From Psychrobacillus sp042885655 (lineage in GTDB: Bacteria; Bacillota; Bacilli; Bacillales_A; Planococcaceae), in NCBI RefSeq assembly GCF_042885655.1, contig NZ_JBHVRO010000011.1, forward strand, positions 62,001 through 126,000: a stretch of 64,000 nt of DNA. Reading direction: 5' to 3'. The position numbers and the translations under genes are program-made. Positions 35,033 to 44,264 of this stretch are shown piece after piece; position 1 is the stretch's first letter, and the number at the start of each line of letters is the position of its first letter. The notes below the pieces were generated by a model. That model worked only from the letters and a program-made list of their open reading frames with translations. It did no database searches and had not been told where the DNA came from.

Positions 35033-35589
35033 AAATCTTGCATTTTACGAGCCCAACTTAGGATAGCGCTTGAAATAGCGTTTGCGCATTGTCTTCTATA
35101 AAAAGCAGATTGTAGTAATGATGCTTCCGCTTTATTTGTCATAAAGCCACATTCTACTAAAACGGCTGGCATTTTAGTATCGCGAAGCACGGCGAAATTG
35201 GCTTGTTTCACTCCACGATTGTTCCGCTTTGTAATGGAGCTCAAAGAGTCTTGTATCAACTTTGCAAGTATTTTAGAATCCTCGGAAGGCTTCGTATAAG
35301 TAAAAGTTTCAATTCCACTTACTTCATTCCACGAATAGCCAAACGCATTTGCATGAATAGAAACAAATGCGTCTACTTCTAGCTTATTTGCTAAAGCTGT
35401 CCTTTCGTTAAGCGGCACATCAGAAGTTCCAATATGGCTTAGAATGACAATTACTCCACATTCCTGTAGTTCCTCTTTAATTTGATGTACGACTGCCTGA
35501 TTAAATTCAAATTCTCTCATCTTACCATCAGGTGTTCGTTTTCCCGGTGTATTTGGTCCATGACCCGCATCGAGCATAATTTTCATCAT
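35026..35589 (-). CDS. N-acetylmuramoyl-L-alanine amidase (Amidase_3)
   Basis: A 187-residue single-domain zinc amidase that cuts the bond between muramic acid and the stem peptide of peptidoglycan. The zinc-site motifs are DAGHGPNTPGKRT (His10), HANAF (His about 76), and the catalytic Glu in LVECGFMTN (about 145). The Glu of the second zinc-site ligand is in REFEFNQ. There is no signal peptide, wall-binding or SPOR domain, so it may be intracellular, released by lysis, or exported otherwise. AAAGGAG precedes the ATG. It lies opposite hprK, in the position that yvlC-yvlD hold in B. subtilis. Confidence 0.88.
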   Translation of the reverse strand: MMKIMLDAGHGPNTPGKRTPDGKMREFEFNQAVVHQIKEELQECGVIVILSHIGTSDVPLNERTALANKLEVDAFVSIHANAFGYSWNEVSGIETFTYTKPSEDSKILAKLIQDSLSSITKRNNRGVKQANFAVLRDTKMPAVLVECGFMTNKAEASLLQSAFYRRQCANAISSAILSWARKMQDFL

Positions 35590-35709
35590 GAATTCTCTCC
35601 TTTCTATTAATAAATAGAAAGAGATAAGATAAATGGATACTATAAAATAGAATAATCATGCTAAAATAAGAAATATGTGATAACAGTAGTGCGAAAGGAG
35701 ACTTATTGT

Positions 35710-36645
35710 ATGCCTCATGTGACGACAAAGGATGTAAAAGAAAAGTTCAATCTTACATTAGTAAGTGGGGAAGAAGGAATTGGTCGACATATTGCAATTA
35801 GTGATATATCTCGTCCAGGGATTGAAATGGCGGGTTATTTCATGCATTATCCATCCAATCGCATTCAGCTTTTAGGGAAAACAGAAGTTTCCTTTTTTCA
35901 GCTATTAACACCAAAAGAAAAAGAAGAACGAATGATGAAGTTATGTGCGCAAGACACGCCAGTCATTATTATTTCGCATGGTATGGAAGTTCCAGAAGAA
36001 TTAATTGAAGCTTCCAATAAAAATTCCGTTCCAGTGTTAACAACCAATATGCCAACAACAAGATTTTCAAGTAAGCTTACAAATTTCTTAGAAAGTAGGC
36101 TAGCTCCAACAACAGCTGTCCACGGAGTATTAGTGGATATATACGGAGTCGGCGTATTAATCACTGGAAAAAGTGGTGTTGGTAAGAGTGAAACCGCTCT
36201 GGAATTAGTCAAAAGAGGGCATCGATTAGTAGCAGATGACTGTGTAGAAATTAGGCAAGAAGGAGAAGATACACTAGTTGGTAGTGCTCCAAAACTAATC
36301 GAGCATATGCTTGAAATCCGTGGAATAGGCATTATCGATATCATGACTTTATTTGGTGCTAGTGCAATTCGTAGTTATAAACGTATCACTCTAGTAATCG
36401 AACTAGAATTATGGGATGCCGAAAAAACGTATGACCGGCTTGGGTTGGAAGAAGAAAAGATGGAAATTATCAATACCGCTATTACAAAACATACCATTCC
36501 AGTACGACCTGGACGAAATTTATCAGTAATTATTGAAGTAGCAGCAATGAATTATCGTTTAAAACGAATGGGTGTCAATGCAGCAGAGGACTTCGCAAAA
36601 CGTTTAGACGATGTGATAAGCCAAAACGAAGAAAATGAATATTAA
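35710..36645 (+). CDS. hprK: HPr kinase/phosphorylase
   Basis: A 311-residue bifunctional enzyme that phosphorylates Ser46 of HPr and Crh with ATP when glycolysis runs fast, and reverses it at high phosphate. It is the sensor of carbon catabolite repression. Walker A is GKSGVGKS (about residues 152-159) and the family signature LEIRGIGIIDIMTLFG follows (about 202-217). GGAG lies ten bases before the ATG at 35710; the frame opens earlier but without a site. Its partner crh lies 18 kb downstream. It heads the hprK-lgt-yvoD-ppaX-yvoF operon. Confidence 0.96.
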   Translation: MPHVTTKDVKEKFNLTLVSGEEGIGRHIAISDISRPGIEMAGYFMHYPSNRIQLLGKTEVSFFQLLTPKEKEERMMKLCAQDTPVIIISHGMEVPEELIEASNKNSVPVLTTNMPTTRFSSKLTNFLESRLAPTTAVHGVLVDIYGVGVLITGKSGVGKSETALELVKRGHRLVADDCVEIRQEGEDTLVGSAPKLIEHMLEIRGIGIIDIMTLFGASAIRSYKRITLVIELELWDAEKTYDRLGLEEEKMEIINTAITKHTIPVRPGRNLSVIIEVAAMNYRLKRMGVNAAEDFAKRLDDVISQNEENEY

Positions 36646-36669
36646 TGAAATGGCAGAAGGGAGTTACAT

Positions 36670-37479
36670 ATGATTTTATTACAAGCAATTAATCCAGTGG
36701 CTTTTTCTCTTGGACCGATCGAAGTTAGATGGTATGGGATAATTATTGCATGTGGCATTATATTAGCCTTTTTAGTGGCACAACGGGAAATGGTGAAGCG
36801 AGGGTTTCATCAAGAATATTTAACAGATTTGCTTATTTGGGCAGTGCCTTTAGCAATTGTGGGTGCCAGAATATATTATGTTACCTTTAAATGGGACTTT
36901 TATAGTCAGAACCCAGAAAAAATTATCCAAATATGGCATGGTGGAATTGCAATTCATGGTGCATTAATTGCATCATTTTTAACTGCTTATTTCTTTACGA
37001 AAAAAAGAGGAACTTCTTTCTGGAAACTAACTGATATATTGGCACCTAGTTTATTAATTGGCCAAGCAGTGGGGCGCTGGGGAAACTTTATGAACCAAGA
37101 GGCGCATGGGGGAGAAGTTACTAGAACATTTTTAGAGAACTTAAAGCTTCCGAACTGGATTATCGATCAAATGTATATTGAAGGTAAATACTATCATCCA
37201 ACATTTTTATATGAGTCAATATGGAATATTATAGGGGTCATAATACTAATATTGCTTCGTAAAGTAAATTTACGTCGAGGTGAGATGTTCCTGTTCTATT
37301 TAACTTGGTACTCAGTAGGACGTTTCTTTATCGAAGGAATGCGTACAGATAGCCTGTATTTAATAGGAGAATTAAGAACCGCTCAAGTTGTTTCGTTACT
37401 AGCAATTGCAATTTCAATAATTCTATTTATATACAGAAGAGTAACGATAAAACCTCCTGTACGATATCTAGATAAGTAA
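36670..37479 (+). CDS. lgt: Prolipoprotein diacylglyceryl transferase
   Basis: A 269-residue multi-pass membrane enzyme that transfers diacylglycerol from phosphatidylglycerol to the lipobox cysteine of prolipoproteins. Visible signatures are HGGIAIHGALI (about 97-107) and GRWGNFMNQEAHGG (about 136-149), which includes the essential Arg and Asn residues. About seven membrane helices. GAAGGGAG precedes the ATG. It follows hprK after 24 bases in the usual Bacillus order. Confidence 0.96.
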   Translation: MILLQAINPVAFSLGPIEVRWYGIIIACGIILAFLVAQREMVKRGFHQEYLTDLLIWAVPLAIVGARIYYVTFKWDFYSQNPEKIIQIWHGGIAIHGALIASFLTAYFFTKKRGTSFWKLTDILAPSLLIGQAVGRWGNFMNQEAHGGEVTRTFLENLKLPNWIIDQMYIEGKYYHPTFLYESIWNIIGVIILILLRKVNLRRGEMFLFYLTWYSVGRFFIEGMRTDSLYLIGELRTAQVVSLLAIAISIILFIYRRVTIKPPVRYLDK

Positions 37480-37496
37480 AGAAAGTTGGGCAAGCT

Positions 37497-38435
37497 TTGG
37501 GGATTATAAAAAGGGGTTTGTTAGCTGGTTTAAAAACGACATGGACATTAAGTAAAATAATATTTCCAATCACATTAATTATTGTCATTTTACAATATAC
37601 ACCTGTTTTACCTTGGATAATTCAGTTCATAACTCCATTTATGGAGTTAATAGGACTTCGTGGGGAAGCTGCAATTCCGTTAGTACTAGGAAATGGACTG
37701 AATTTGTATGCGGCAATTGCAGGGATACTTTCAATGGATCTAACTGTGAAAGAAGTATTTATATTAGCGACGATGCTTTCCTTTTCTCATAATATTTTTA
37801 TCGAAACAGGAGTAGCTCTTCGAGTTGGGGTAAAACTTTGGATAGTGTTAGTCGTACGATTTGGTTTAGCTATTCTTTCTGCTATTATTATTAACTTGGT
37901 TTGGCATGGTGGAGGGGAAATAGCTAAATATGGAGGAGCAACGGCATCTCAGCATATACCAAATGGATGGGGAGAGATTGTGTTCCTTGGCTTACAAAAA
38001 GCAACTTTTGGAGTTTTACATCTGGCCGTTATTGTCATCCCATTAATGATTATTATCCAATATTTAAAAGAAAAAAATTATTTACAAAAATTCTCAAAAG
38101 CAATTAGTCCTTTTACTAAAATAATTGGATTAAAGCCAAATGCATCCTTAACATTGGTTGCAGGACTTATTACAGGGTTAGCTATTGGAGCAGGTGTGAT
38201 GATTCAAGCGGTCAAAGAAGATGGTGTAAGTAAAAAGGATGCGACGATCGCTTTTATCTTCTTAGTTGCTTGTCACGCTGTTATAGAGGATACGCTCATC
38301 TTTATTCCATTAGGAATACCGATTTTGCCATTATTTTTAATCAGGTTATTGACAGCATTTATTTTGACGATTATTGTCGCCTTTGTTTGGAATAAAGCCG
38401 ATCAGAGAAAACTAGAGGAAGTGGTAACTCCATGA
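37497..38435 (+). CDS. yvoD: Nucleoside-recognition (Gate) domain membrane protein (YvoD-like)
   Basis: A 312-residue membrane protein with about eight helices and two Gate/nucleoside-recognition-like halves (MELIGLRGEAAIPLVLGNG, then TLVAGLITGLAIGAGVM). The position between lgt and ppaX matches B. subtilis yvoD. Transport function is presumed, the substrate unknown. The start is uncertain: TTG at 37497 has only a weak site, and TTG at 37518 follows AAAAAGGGG too closely. Its stop overlaps the ppaX start (ATGA). Confidence 0.8.
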   Translation: MGIIKRGLLAGLKTTWTLSKIIFPITLIIVILQYTPVLPWIIQFITPFMELIGLRGEAAIPLVLGNGLNLYAAIAGILSMDLTVKEVFILATMLSFSHNIFIETGVALRVGVKLWIVLVVRFGLAILSAIIINLVWHGGGEIAKYGGATASQHIPNGWGEIVFLGLQKATFGVLHLAVIVIPLMIIIQYLKEKNYLQKFSKAISPFTKIIGLKPNASLTLVAGLITGLAIGAGVMIQAVKEDGVSKKDATIAFIFLVACHAVIEDTLIFIPLGIPILPLFLIRLLTAFILTIIVAFVWNKADQRKLEEVVTP

Positions 38436-39088
38436 ATAGAGATCCTTATACAGCAATTCTGTTTGATTTAGATGGCACGCTATTAAATACAAATGAATTA
38501 ATTATTGAAACTTTTTTACATGTTTTAGGAGAAAGATTTCCTGGGAAATATGACAGAGAAAGTGTTCTTCCTTTTTTAGGGCCAACTTTAACTGAGTCAT
38601 TCAACACGATCGACCCAGCTCTAACAGAGTCACTAATAGAAGCCTATCGAACGTGGAATATTAACATGCATGATCAAATGGCGGTTCCTTTCGATGGCGT
38701 TGTAGATACTTTATATAAACTAAAAGAGCAAGGATATAAGTTAGCTGTCGTATCGACAAAAAGACGAGATATGATTGATCGTGGCATTAAACTGATGAAA
38801 TGCGAAGATCTTTTCGACACAATTGTGGGCTTGGATGATGTAAAAAAGACTAAACCAGATCCAGAGCCAATTGAGTTAGCATTAACAAGACTTGGTGTCG
38901 AAAAAGAGCAAGCATTGATGATTGGTGATAATTTACACGATATTGTAGGTGGTCAACGAGCTGGTGTTGATACTGCAGCTGTAGCATGGTCCATGAAAGG
39001 GGAAGCGTTTCTAGCTACCTTTTTTCCAACGTATATAATTCATCATATTAGTGAATTGCTTACTATAGCAAAAGGTCAAACTGTATGA
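38432..39088 (+). CDS. ppaX: Pyrophosphatase PpaX (HAD family)
   Basis: A 218-residue HAD hydrolase with motif I FDLDGTLLNT (nucleophile Asp12, acid/base Asp14), motif II VVSTKRR, and motif III/IV KTKPDPEPIE with MIGDNLHDI. PpaX removes the pyrophosphate released when HPrK/P dephosphorylates HPr-Ser-P, so it drives that reaction. It overlaps both neighbours by four bases, indicating tight coupling within the hprK operon. Confidence 0.92.
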   Translation: MNRDPYTAILFDLDGTLLNTNELIIETFLHVLGERFPGKYDRESVLPFLGPTLTESFNTIDPALTESLIEAYRTWNINMHDQMAVPFDGVVDTLYKLKEQGYKLAVVSTKRRDMIDRGIKLMKCEDLFDTIVGLDDVKKTKPDPEPIELALTRLGVEKEQALMIGDNLHDIVGGQRAGVDTAAVAWSMKGEAFLATFFPTYIIHHISELLTIAKGQTV

Positions 39089-39591
39089 GGAAAACAGAAA
39101 GATATCCTGTAAGTGGAGCAAATTCACTTTGGCATGTGTACGATACTGTTCCTTTTTGGAAAGTAGTAAAGAATTTCATTTTCATACAAGCGGCGAGATA
39201 CTCACCATTTTTAAGTTGGAAGAACTTTTTCTACCGAGTATTTCTCAAAATGAAAATTGGGGAAGAAACATCTTTTGCCTTGATGGTAATGGTAGATGTA
39301 ATGTTCCCAGAGCGTATTAAAGTTGGTAACAATTCGATAATCGGTTATAACACGACCATCTTAGCACATGAATATTTAATCGATGAGTATCGAATTGGAG
39401 ATGTAATTATTGGCGATAGAGTGCTAATAGGTGCTAATACAACCATACTTCCCGGAGTAACGATTGGTAATGATGCCATAGTTTCTGCAGCAACACTTGT
39501 AAACCGAGATGTTCCGGAAGGGTGTTTTGTTGGAGGAAATCCAATGCGCGTAATCTATACAAAAGAAGAAATGTTAGAACGAAATAAATAA
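39085..39591 (+). CDS. yvoF: Left-handed beta-helix acyltransferase (YvoF-like)
   Basis: A 168-residue hexapeptide-repeat acetyltransferase. The repeats are visible as IKVGNNSIIGYNTTILAHE and VLIGANTTILPGVTIGNDAIV, the standard pattern of the left-handed beta helix, with an N-terminal helical part of about 60 residues. The acceptor substrate is unknown. Position after ppaX matches B. subtilis yvoF. Its ATG overlaps the ppaX stop. A strong terminator follows at 39666, ending the hprK operon. Confidence 0.88.
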   Translation: MRKTERYPVSGANSLWHVYDTVPFWKVVKNFIFIQAARYSPFLSWKNFFYRVFLKMKIGEETSFALMVMVDVMFPERIKVGNNSIIGYNTTILAHEYLIDEYRIGDVIIGDRVLIGANTTILPGVTIGNDAIVSAATLVNRDVPEGCFVGGNPMRVIYTKEEMLERNK

Positions 39592-39665
39592 TACAAAGAG
39601 CTCTATAGATAAGCCGTTCTCTTTTAGAGTTCCCGCATAAGAATAGCAAATATAAAAACAAGTAT

Positions 39666-39710
39666 AAAAGCAGTGGATTTCTCCTTAGAAATCGAACTGC
39701 TTTTAGCATT
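39666..39710 (+). terminator. Terminator of the hprK-lgt-yvoD-ppaX-yvoF operon
   Basis: AAAAGCAGT (39666-39674) pairs with ACTGCTTTT (39696-39704), and the inner GATTTCT/AGAAATC also pairs. The stem foot ends in four T. Confidence 0.85.
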
Positions 39711-39834
39711 TTTAACAGAATTTATATTAGTAAAGAGTCTTCTTGAACTGCCGAGGCAATTATTTACGGAAGTTATTAGAAAGCTTTTGCATGAATAGTA
39801 TGTAATAACCTAAAAAAGTTAAGGAGAAACCTTG

Positions 39835-40827
39835 ATGAAGGCGATTATGTATAATAAATACGGAACGACAGAAGTTCTTAAACTCAAAGAAGTAGAAAAG
39901 CCTACACTAAAGGACAACGAAGTTCTAATAAAAGTTCATGCTGTTTCTGTGAATTCTTGGGATTGGGAACTCCTAAGAGGCAAACCATTCTTAGCACGTC
40001 TTGGAGGGCTTCTTAAACCAAAATACAAAATACTTGGCGCGGACATAGCAGGTAAGGTTGAAGCTATTGGTAAAGAAGTAAAGCATTTATTACCTGGTGA
40101 TGAGGTTTTCGGGGACATTTCTTGGTGTGGATGGGGTGGGTTTGCGGAATATGTATGTGCTCATGAAAATGCATTGTCGTTGAAACCACCGACTATGACT
40201 TTCGAAGAAGCTGCGTCCATACCACAGGCAGCAGTCCTTGCACTACAGGGACTTCGTGATAATGGAAAAATTAAAGAAGGACAAAAGGTTTTAATTAATG
40301 GTGCTGGCGGAGGAGTTGGCACGTTTGCATTGCAGATTGCAAAATTATATGGAGCAAATGTGACATGTGTGGACAAGGCGGAGAAATTAAATATGCTGCT
40401 GGCAATGGGGGCTGACCAAGCTATTGATTATGCCCAAGAGGATTTCGCCCAAAAAGGACAGTCTTATGAACTTATTCTGGATATTGTGGGAAATCGGTCT
40501 ATCTTCGATTTCAAACGTATATTAAATCCTAAGGGCACCTATGTCATGGTAGGAGGTACCTTGCATCGAATTTTACAATGCATGTTAATGGGACCTTTGT
40601 TTTCTAAACCCTCGGGAAAGCAAATGTCTATCCTGGTCTATAAACCAAATAGAAATGACCAAAATTATTTAACGCAGCTCTTTATGGCAGGCACAATAGT
40701 ACCTGTAATAGATAAACTATATCCGTTGAGTAAAGCTGCTGATGCTGTACAGTATCTTGGAGAAGGACATGCAAAGGGAAAGGTAATCATCCGTGTTGAG
40801 CATAAGACCAATCTCAGTATTGAATAA
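39835..40827 (+). CDS. MDR-type zinc-independent alcohol dehydrogenase / quinone oxidoreductase
   Basis: A 330-residue medium-chain dehydrogenase/reductase of the NADP-dependent quinone-oxidoreductase branch. The N-terminal GroES-like part has LKEVEKPTLKDNEVLIKVHA, and the nucleotide fold has INGAGGGVGTFALQIAKLYGA (about residues 147-167). No catalytic zinc cysteines are seen in the usual positions. Substrate unknown. I chose the ATG at 39835, eight bases after AAGGAG. It stands alone, between the hprK operon terminator and a long hairpin upstream of hisZ. Confidence 0.87.
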   Translation: MKAIMYNKYGTTEVLKLKEVEKPTLKDNEVLIKVHAVSVNSWDWELLRGKPFLARLGGLLKPKYKILGADIAGKVEAIGKEVKHLLPGDEVFGDISWCGWGGFAEYVCAHENALSLKPPTMTFEEAASIPQAAVLALQGLRDNGKIKEGQKVLINGAGGGVGTFALQIAKLYGANVTCVDKAEKLNMLLAMGADQAIDYAQEDFAQKGQSYELILDIVGNRSIFDFKRILNPKGTYVMVGGTLHRILQCMLMGPLFSKPSGKQMSILVYKPNRNDQNYLTQLFMAGTIVPVIDKLYPLSKAADAVQYLGEGHAKGKVIIRVEHKTNLSIE

Positions 40828-40954
40828 CTATGATGTGTAATTGTACAAGACATAGAGAAAAATAGGTAGTATCAATTAATAAAGTAGCGAAGTTGCGTAC
40901 GAAATTGTATCTCGAATGTAGGACGATGTTCAAACATTCTCCAGAAGATTACCG

Positions 40955-40997
40955 AAAATGGCCCGTGAAGTGATTTAGTCACTTCACGGGCCGTTTT
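40955..40997. repeat. Long-stem hairpin element, copy 2
   Basis: A 19-bp stem with one T-G pair, 40955-40973 with 40979-40997, and a loop TTTAG. The inner part GTGAAGTGA...TCACTTCAC equals copy 1 at 24.9 kb, but the outer GGCC/GGCC replaces GGAG/CTCC so that pairing is kept. Flanks GAAGATTACC and GGTAATATCTTC extend the symmetry. It lies between the dehydrogenase gene and the hisZ promoter and can end the former. Confidence 0.85.
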
Positions 40998-41079
40998 CTT
41001 TGGTAATATCTTCAGAAATGGTGAGCCTAGGTGTACTTTGAGCATTTTTTTCTTATAAGTTGGGGATGAATGTATAGTG

Positions 41080-41108
41080 TTGACGAATTGAAGGAAATAG
41101 GATAGAAT
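41080..41108 (+). promoter_or_regulatory. Promoter of the his operon
   Basis: TTGACG (41080-41085) and TAGAAT (41103-41108) with a 17-base spacer form a good sigma-A promoter 60 bp before hisZ. I see no T-box (no AGGGTGG element) in the leader. Confidence 0.75.
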
Positions 41109-41168
41109 TTTAAATAATTTATCACGCTAGTACTCTAGTGTATTAAAGTGAAATTAGGAGTGAATCGA

Positions 41169-42350
41169 ATGAGTAAGATTCAAATGTTTGAGAAACCTTT
41201 AGGAATGAGAGATTCTTTTCCGGAAGTAAATGAGCAGAAGGAATATATTCGTTCGACAGCGAGAGATTTTATTCGGAACAAAGGATATGACTTTATAAAA
41301 ACGCCATCGGTCGAGTACTTTGAAACGATTGGAAAAGCTTCTGCCATAGATGAGTCATCACTATTTAAATTAGTAGACAATCAAGGGGAAATGCTCGTTT
41401 TACGTCCCGACATGACTACTCCGATTGCAAGAATAGCAGCTTCCAAACTATTAAAAGAAAAAAATCCCTTACGTTTAGCATATTTCGCAAACGTATTTCG
41501 TGCACAACATCGAGAAGGTGGAAGACCAGCGGAGTTTGAACAACTGGGGCTAGAATTGATTGGAGACTTTAGTGCGTATGGAGATAGCGAAATTATTCAT
41601 ACAGCAGTCGAACTTATAAAAGCACTAGGAATAGAGAGCTTTCGAATTACTATTGGGCACGCAGGAGTGCTATCAGCAATACTAACGAATAATACAAAAA
41701 CAGAAGAACAAGTGGACTCTTTGAGACAACTTTTAGTAGAAAAAAATCTTGTTGGTTTTGAACAAAAGCTAGAAGAAATGCAACTGTTGGACAAACAAAA
41801 AAAGAACCTCATAAAACTGATTGATTATACAGTAGACTCTAAGGAATTAGAGAGTTTGCGACCATTCTTAACGGACGAGCAGCAGTATTTAATGGATCAA
41901 GTGAAACAATTACAACGTTTATTAGAAATACAATTAAGCGATTCTTCTATTGTATCTTTTGATTTTACGCTAGCGAGTCATATGAGTTATTACACAGGTA
42001 TGCTGTTTGAAATTCATGCTGAAGGAAGTGGGTTTCCTATTGGTAACGGCGGTAGATACGATGAACTATTTAAACAGTTTAATGAAAAAGTTGGAGCTAT
42101 TGGATTTGGGATAAGGGTAGATAGACTCTTAGAAGTACTACCTCCAAAAGAAATAAAGGAAAAACATACACTCTTTTTATTCCAAGAAGGATTTTATTCC
42201 AAAGCAAATGAGCTTGCAGAAGAGAGAAGAAAAAAAGCAGCAGAACGAGTAACGCTTCAATATATAGAAAGTGTAAATGATTTAAATGCATATACTAAAA
42301 GCTTTGATGAAGTAATAATCGTTTCAGAAGGTGGTTCTTTGCGTGAATGA
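41169..42350 (+). CDS. hisZ: ATP phosphoribosyltransferase regulatory subunit HisZ
   Basis: A 393-residue HisRS-like protein without tRNA-ligase function. It pairs with a short HisG to form active ATP phosphoribosyltransferase, the first step of histidine synthesis. Class II synthetase-like motifs remain: LRPDMTTPIAR and FRAQHREGGRPAEFEQLGLELIG, then GNGGRYDEL. The ATG at 41169 lies seven bases after AGGAGTG; the frame is open from GTG at 41148. First gene of the his operon; its stop overlaps hisG. Confidence 0.95.
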   Translation: MSKIQMFEKPLGMRDSFPEVNEQKEYIRSTARDFIRNKGYDFIKTPSVEYFETIGKASAIDESSLFKLVDNQGEMLVLRPDMTTPIARIAASKLLKEKNPLRLAYFANVFRAQHREGGRPAEFEQLGLELIGDFSAYGDSEIIHTAVELIKALGIESFRITIGHAGVLSAILTNNTKTEEQVDSLRQLLVEKNLVGFEQKLEEMQLLDKQKKNLIKLIDYTVDSKELESLRPFLTDEQQYLMDQVKQLQRLLEIQLSDSSIVSFDFTLASHMSYYTGMLFEIHAEGSGFPIGNGGRYDELFKQFNEKVGAIGFGIRVDRLLEVLPPKEIKEKHTLFLFQEGFYSKANELAEERRKKAAERVTLQYIESVNDLNAYTKSFDEVIIVSEGGSLRE

Positions 42351-42972
42351 ACTAACAATTGCAATGCCAAAAGGGCGCATATTTGAAGAAGCATATAAAT
42401 TGTTTGTGGAAGCAGGTTTTGATTTACCTAAAGAAATAAATGATTCGAGAAAGTTAATCGTGGAAGCTCCGAACGAGCGAATTCAATTTATTTTAGCTAA
42501 ACCAATGGATGTCCCAGTATATGTCGAACATGGAGTTGCAGACATTGGGATTGCTGGAAAAGATGTATTGTTGGAGCAGAAGCGCGATGTCCATGAGTTA
42601 CTTGATTTGTGTATTAGTAATTGCTATATCGCTAGTGCTGGACTTCCAAATACGAAAATGAATGAAATAGCACCAAGAGTTGCAACAAAATATCCGACCA
42701 TCGCAACGAACTTTTATAAGGAAAAAGGGGAGCAAGTGGAGATCATTGAGTTAAATGGTTCTATTGAGTTAGCACCAATGATTGGATTAGCGGATCGAAT
42801 TGTTGATATCGTTTCTACAGGTCAAACGTTAAAAGAAAACGGACTAGTCGAATATGAAAGAATAGTAAACATATCTTCTCGACTAATTGTTAATCCTGTA
42901 AGCTATCGAGTGAAACGAGAACGAATAAAAGAATTCGTAGCGCGATTAAAAAATGAATTGAACAAAAGGTAG
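42343..42972 (+). CDS. hisG: ATP phosphoribosyltransferase catalytic subunit, short form
   Basis: A 209-residue short-form HisG, which condenses ATP with PRPP. It lacks the C-terminal regulatory domain, consistent with the HisZ partner. Motifs seen are LTIAMPKGRIFEEA at the start, GVADIGIAGKDVL (about 63-75), and the PRPP-binding RIVDIVSTGQTLKENGL (about 147-163). The GTG start at 42343 follows AGAAGGTGG by eight bases and overlaps the hisZ stop; a GTG at 42331 lies within the site. Confidence 0.95.
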   Translation: MNELTIAMPKGRIFEEAYKLFVEAGFDLPKEINDSRKLIVEAPNERIQFILAKPMDVPVYVEHGVADIGIAGKDVLLEQKRDVHELLDLCISNCYIASAGLPNTKMNEIAPRVATKYPTIATNFYKEKGEQVEIIELNGSIELAPMIGLADRIVDIVSTGQTLKENGLVEYERIVNISSRLIVNPVSYRVKRERIKEFVARLKNELNKR

Positions 42973-42980
42973 GGAATCCT

Positions 42981-44264
42981 ATGAAAATAGCAAAGCTATC
43001 CAATACAATTTCATTACAACGTTCAGTGGAACAAGCAAATGTGGATCATGTAAGAACTGTACGTCAAGTGATTGATCATGTTCGTCAAAATGGGGATAAG
43101 GCTCTTTTTGACTATACAGAGAAATGGGACGGAGCAAAGCTTTCAAACCTACAAGTGACGAAAGAAGAGATAGAAGAAGCATTTAACAACTTTGACCCAC
43201 AATTGGTTAAAGATTTAGAGGAAGCCGCTGCTAATATTCGAGCATTTCACTCGCAGCAAGTACATCCAAATATTGATTTCCTTTTGGAAAAAAGTTCTTA
43301 TATAAAATATAAAATTACACCATTAGATGCAGTTGGATTGTATGTCCCTGGAGGTACTGCTGCTTATCCATCTTCTGTATTAATGAATGCCATTCCAGCA
43401 ATGGTTGCTGGAGTTAAACGAATAGTCATTGTGTCACCACCATCAAAAGAAGGAAAGCTTCCAGCATCCGTACTTGTAGCAGCTCGTATTGCTGGAATAA
43501 CGGAAATTTATAAAGTCGGAGGTGCTCAGGCAATTGCAGCACTTGCTTATGGTACTGAAACAATTAAATCCGTAGATAAAATAACTGGTCCAGGCAATAG
43601 CTATGTAGCGCTTGCAAAAAGAGAAGTATTTGGAAAAGTAGCGATTGATATGATTGCAGGTCCAAGTGAAATTGCGATCATTGCCGATGATACCGCCTTT
43701 GCGGATGAAGTTGCATCTGATTTGTTAGCACAAGCAGAGCATGATCGATTTGCAAGTTCTGTTTTAATAACAACAAGCGAAAAACTCGCAAAAGAGGTCC
43801 AATTAGAAGTAGAGAAACAATTAAAACAGCTCCCACGTGAAGAAATTGCGAGAGCTTCGATTGAAAACTTCGGTCTTATTTATATTGCTGAAACTCTAAA
43901 CCAAGCAGTAGATGCAGTGAATGAGCTTGCACCGGAGCATCTAGAAATTATGACGGACCAGCCAGAAAAAATTAGTGAACAAATTAAGCATGCCGGAGCA
44001 ATCTTTATCGGAAGATTTAGTAGTGAACCAGTTGGGGATTATTTTGCGGGGACTAATCATGTACTTCCTACAAATAGCACGGCTAGATTTTCGAGTGGAT
44101 TATGCGTGGATGATTTTATGAAGAAAACAAGTGTTGTATATTATTCGGAAGAAATGTGGCAAGAACAATATCCGAAAATTGCTCGTTTAGCAAGATTGGA
44201 GCAATTAGAAGGGCATGCACGTTCAGTCGAGTCACGAAGCTGGCGTAAGGAGGAATTCAATTGA
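42981..44264 (+). CDS. hisD: Histidinol dehydrogenase
   Basis: A 427-residue zinc enzyme that oxidises histidinol to histidine in two NAD-dependent steps, the last two steps of the pathway. Visible landmarks are VGLYVPGGTAAYPSSVLM (about 115-132), KITGPGNSYVALAKREV (about 207-223), the zinc/catalytic AEHDRF and the C-terminal GTNHVLPT. AGGTAGGG precedes the ATG. It follows hisG after eight bases, and its stop codon overlaps the TTG start of hisB. Confidence 0.96.
   Translation: MKIAKLSNTISLQRSVEQANVDHVRTVRQVIDHVRQNGDKALFDYTEKWDGAKLSNLQVTKEEIEEAFNNFDPQLVKDLEEAAANIRAFHSQQVHPNIDFLLEKSSYIKYKITPLDAVGLYVPGGTAAYPSSVLMNAIPAMVAGVKRIVIVSPPSKEGKLPASVLVAARIAGITEIYKVGGAQAIAALAYGTETIKSVDKITGPGNSYVALAKREVFGKVAIDMIAGPSEIAIIADDTAFADEVASDLLAQAEHDRFASSVLITTSEKLAKEVQLEVEKQLKQLPREEIARASIENFGLIYIAETLNQAVDAVNELAPEHLEIMTDQPEKISEQIKHAGAIFIGRFSSEPVGDYFAGTNHVLPTNSTARFSSGLCVDDFMKKTSVVYYSEEMWQEQYPKIARLARLEQLEGHARSVESRSWRKEEFN

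Noticed and set aside
35026..35589. Phage endolysin
   Set aside because: The amidase stands alone among core genes, with no holin or other phage gene in the window.
40828..41168. T-box or attenuator before hisZ
   Set aside because: No AGGGTGG-type element or specifier-loop structure; only a good promoter and an unrelated hairpin.
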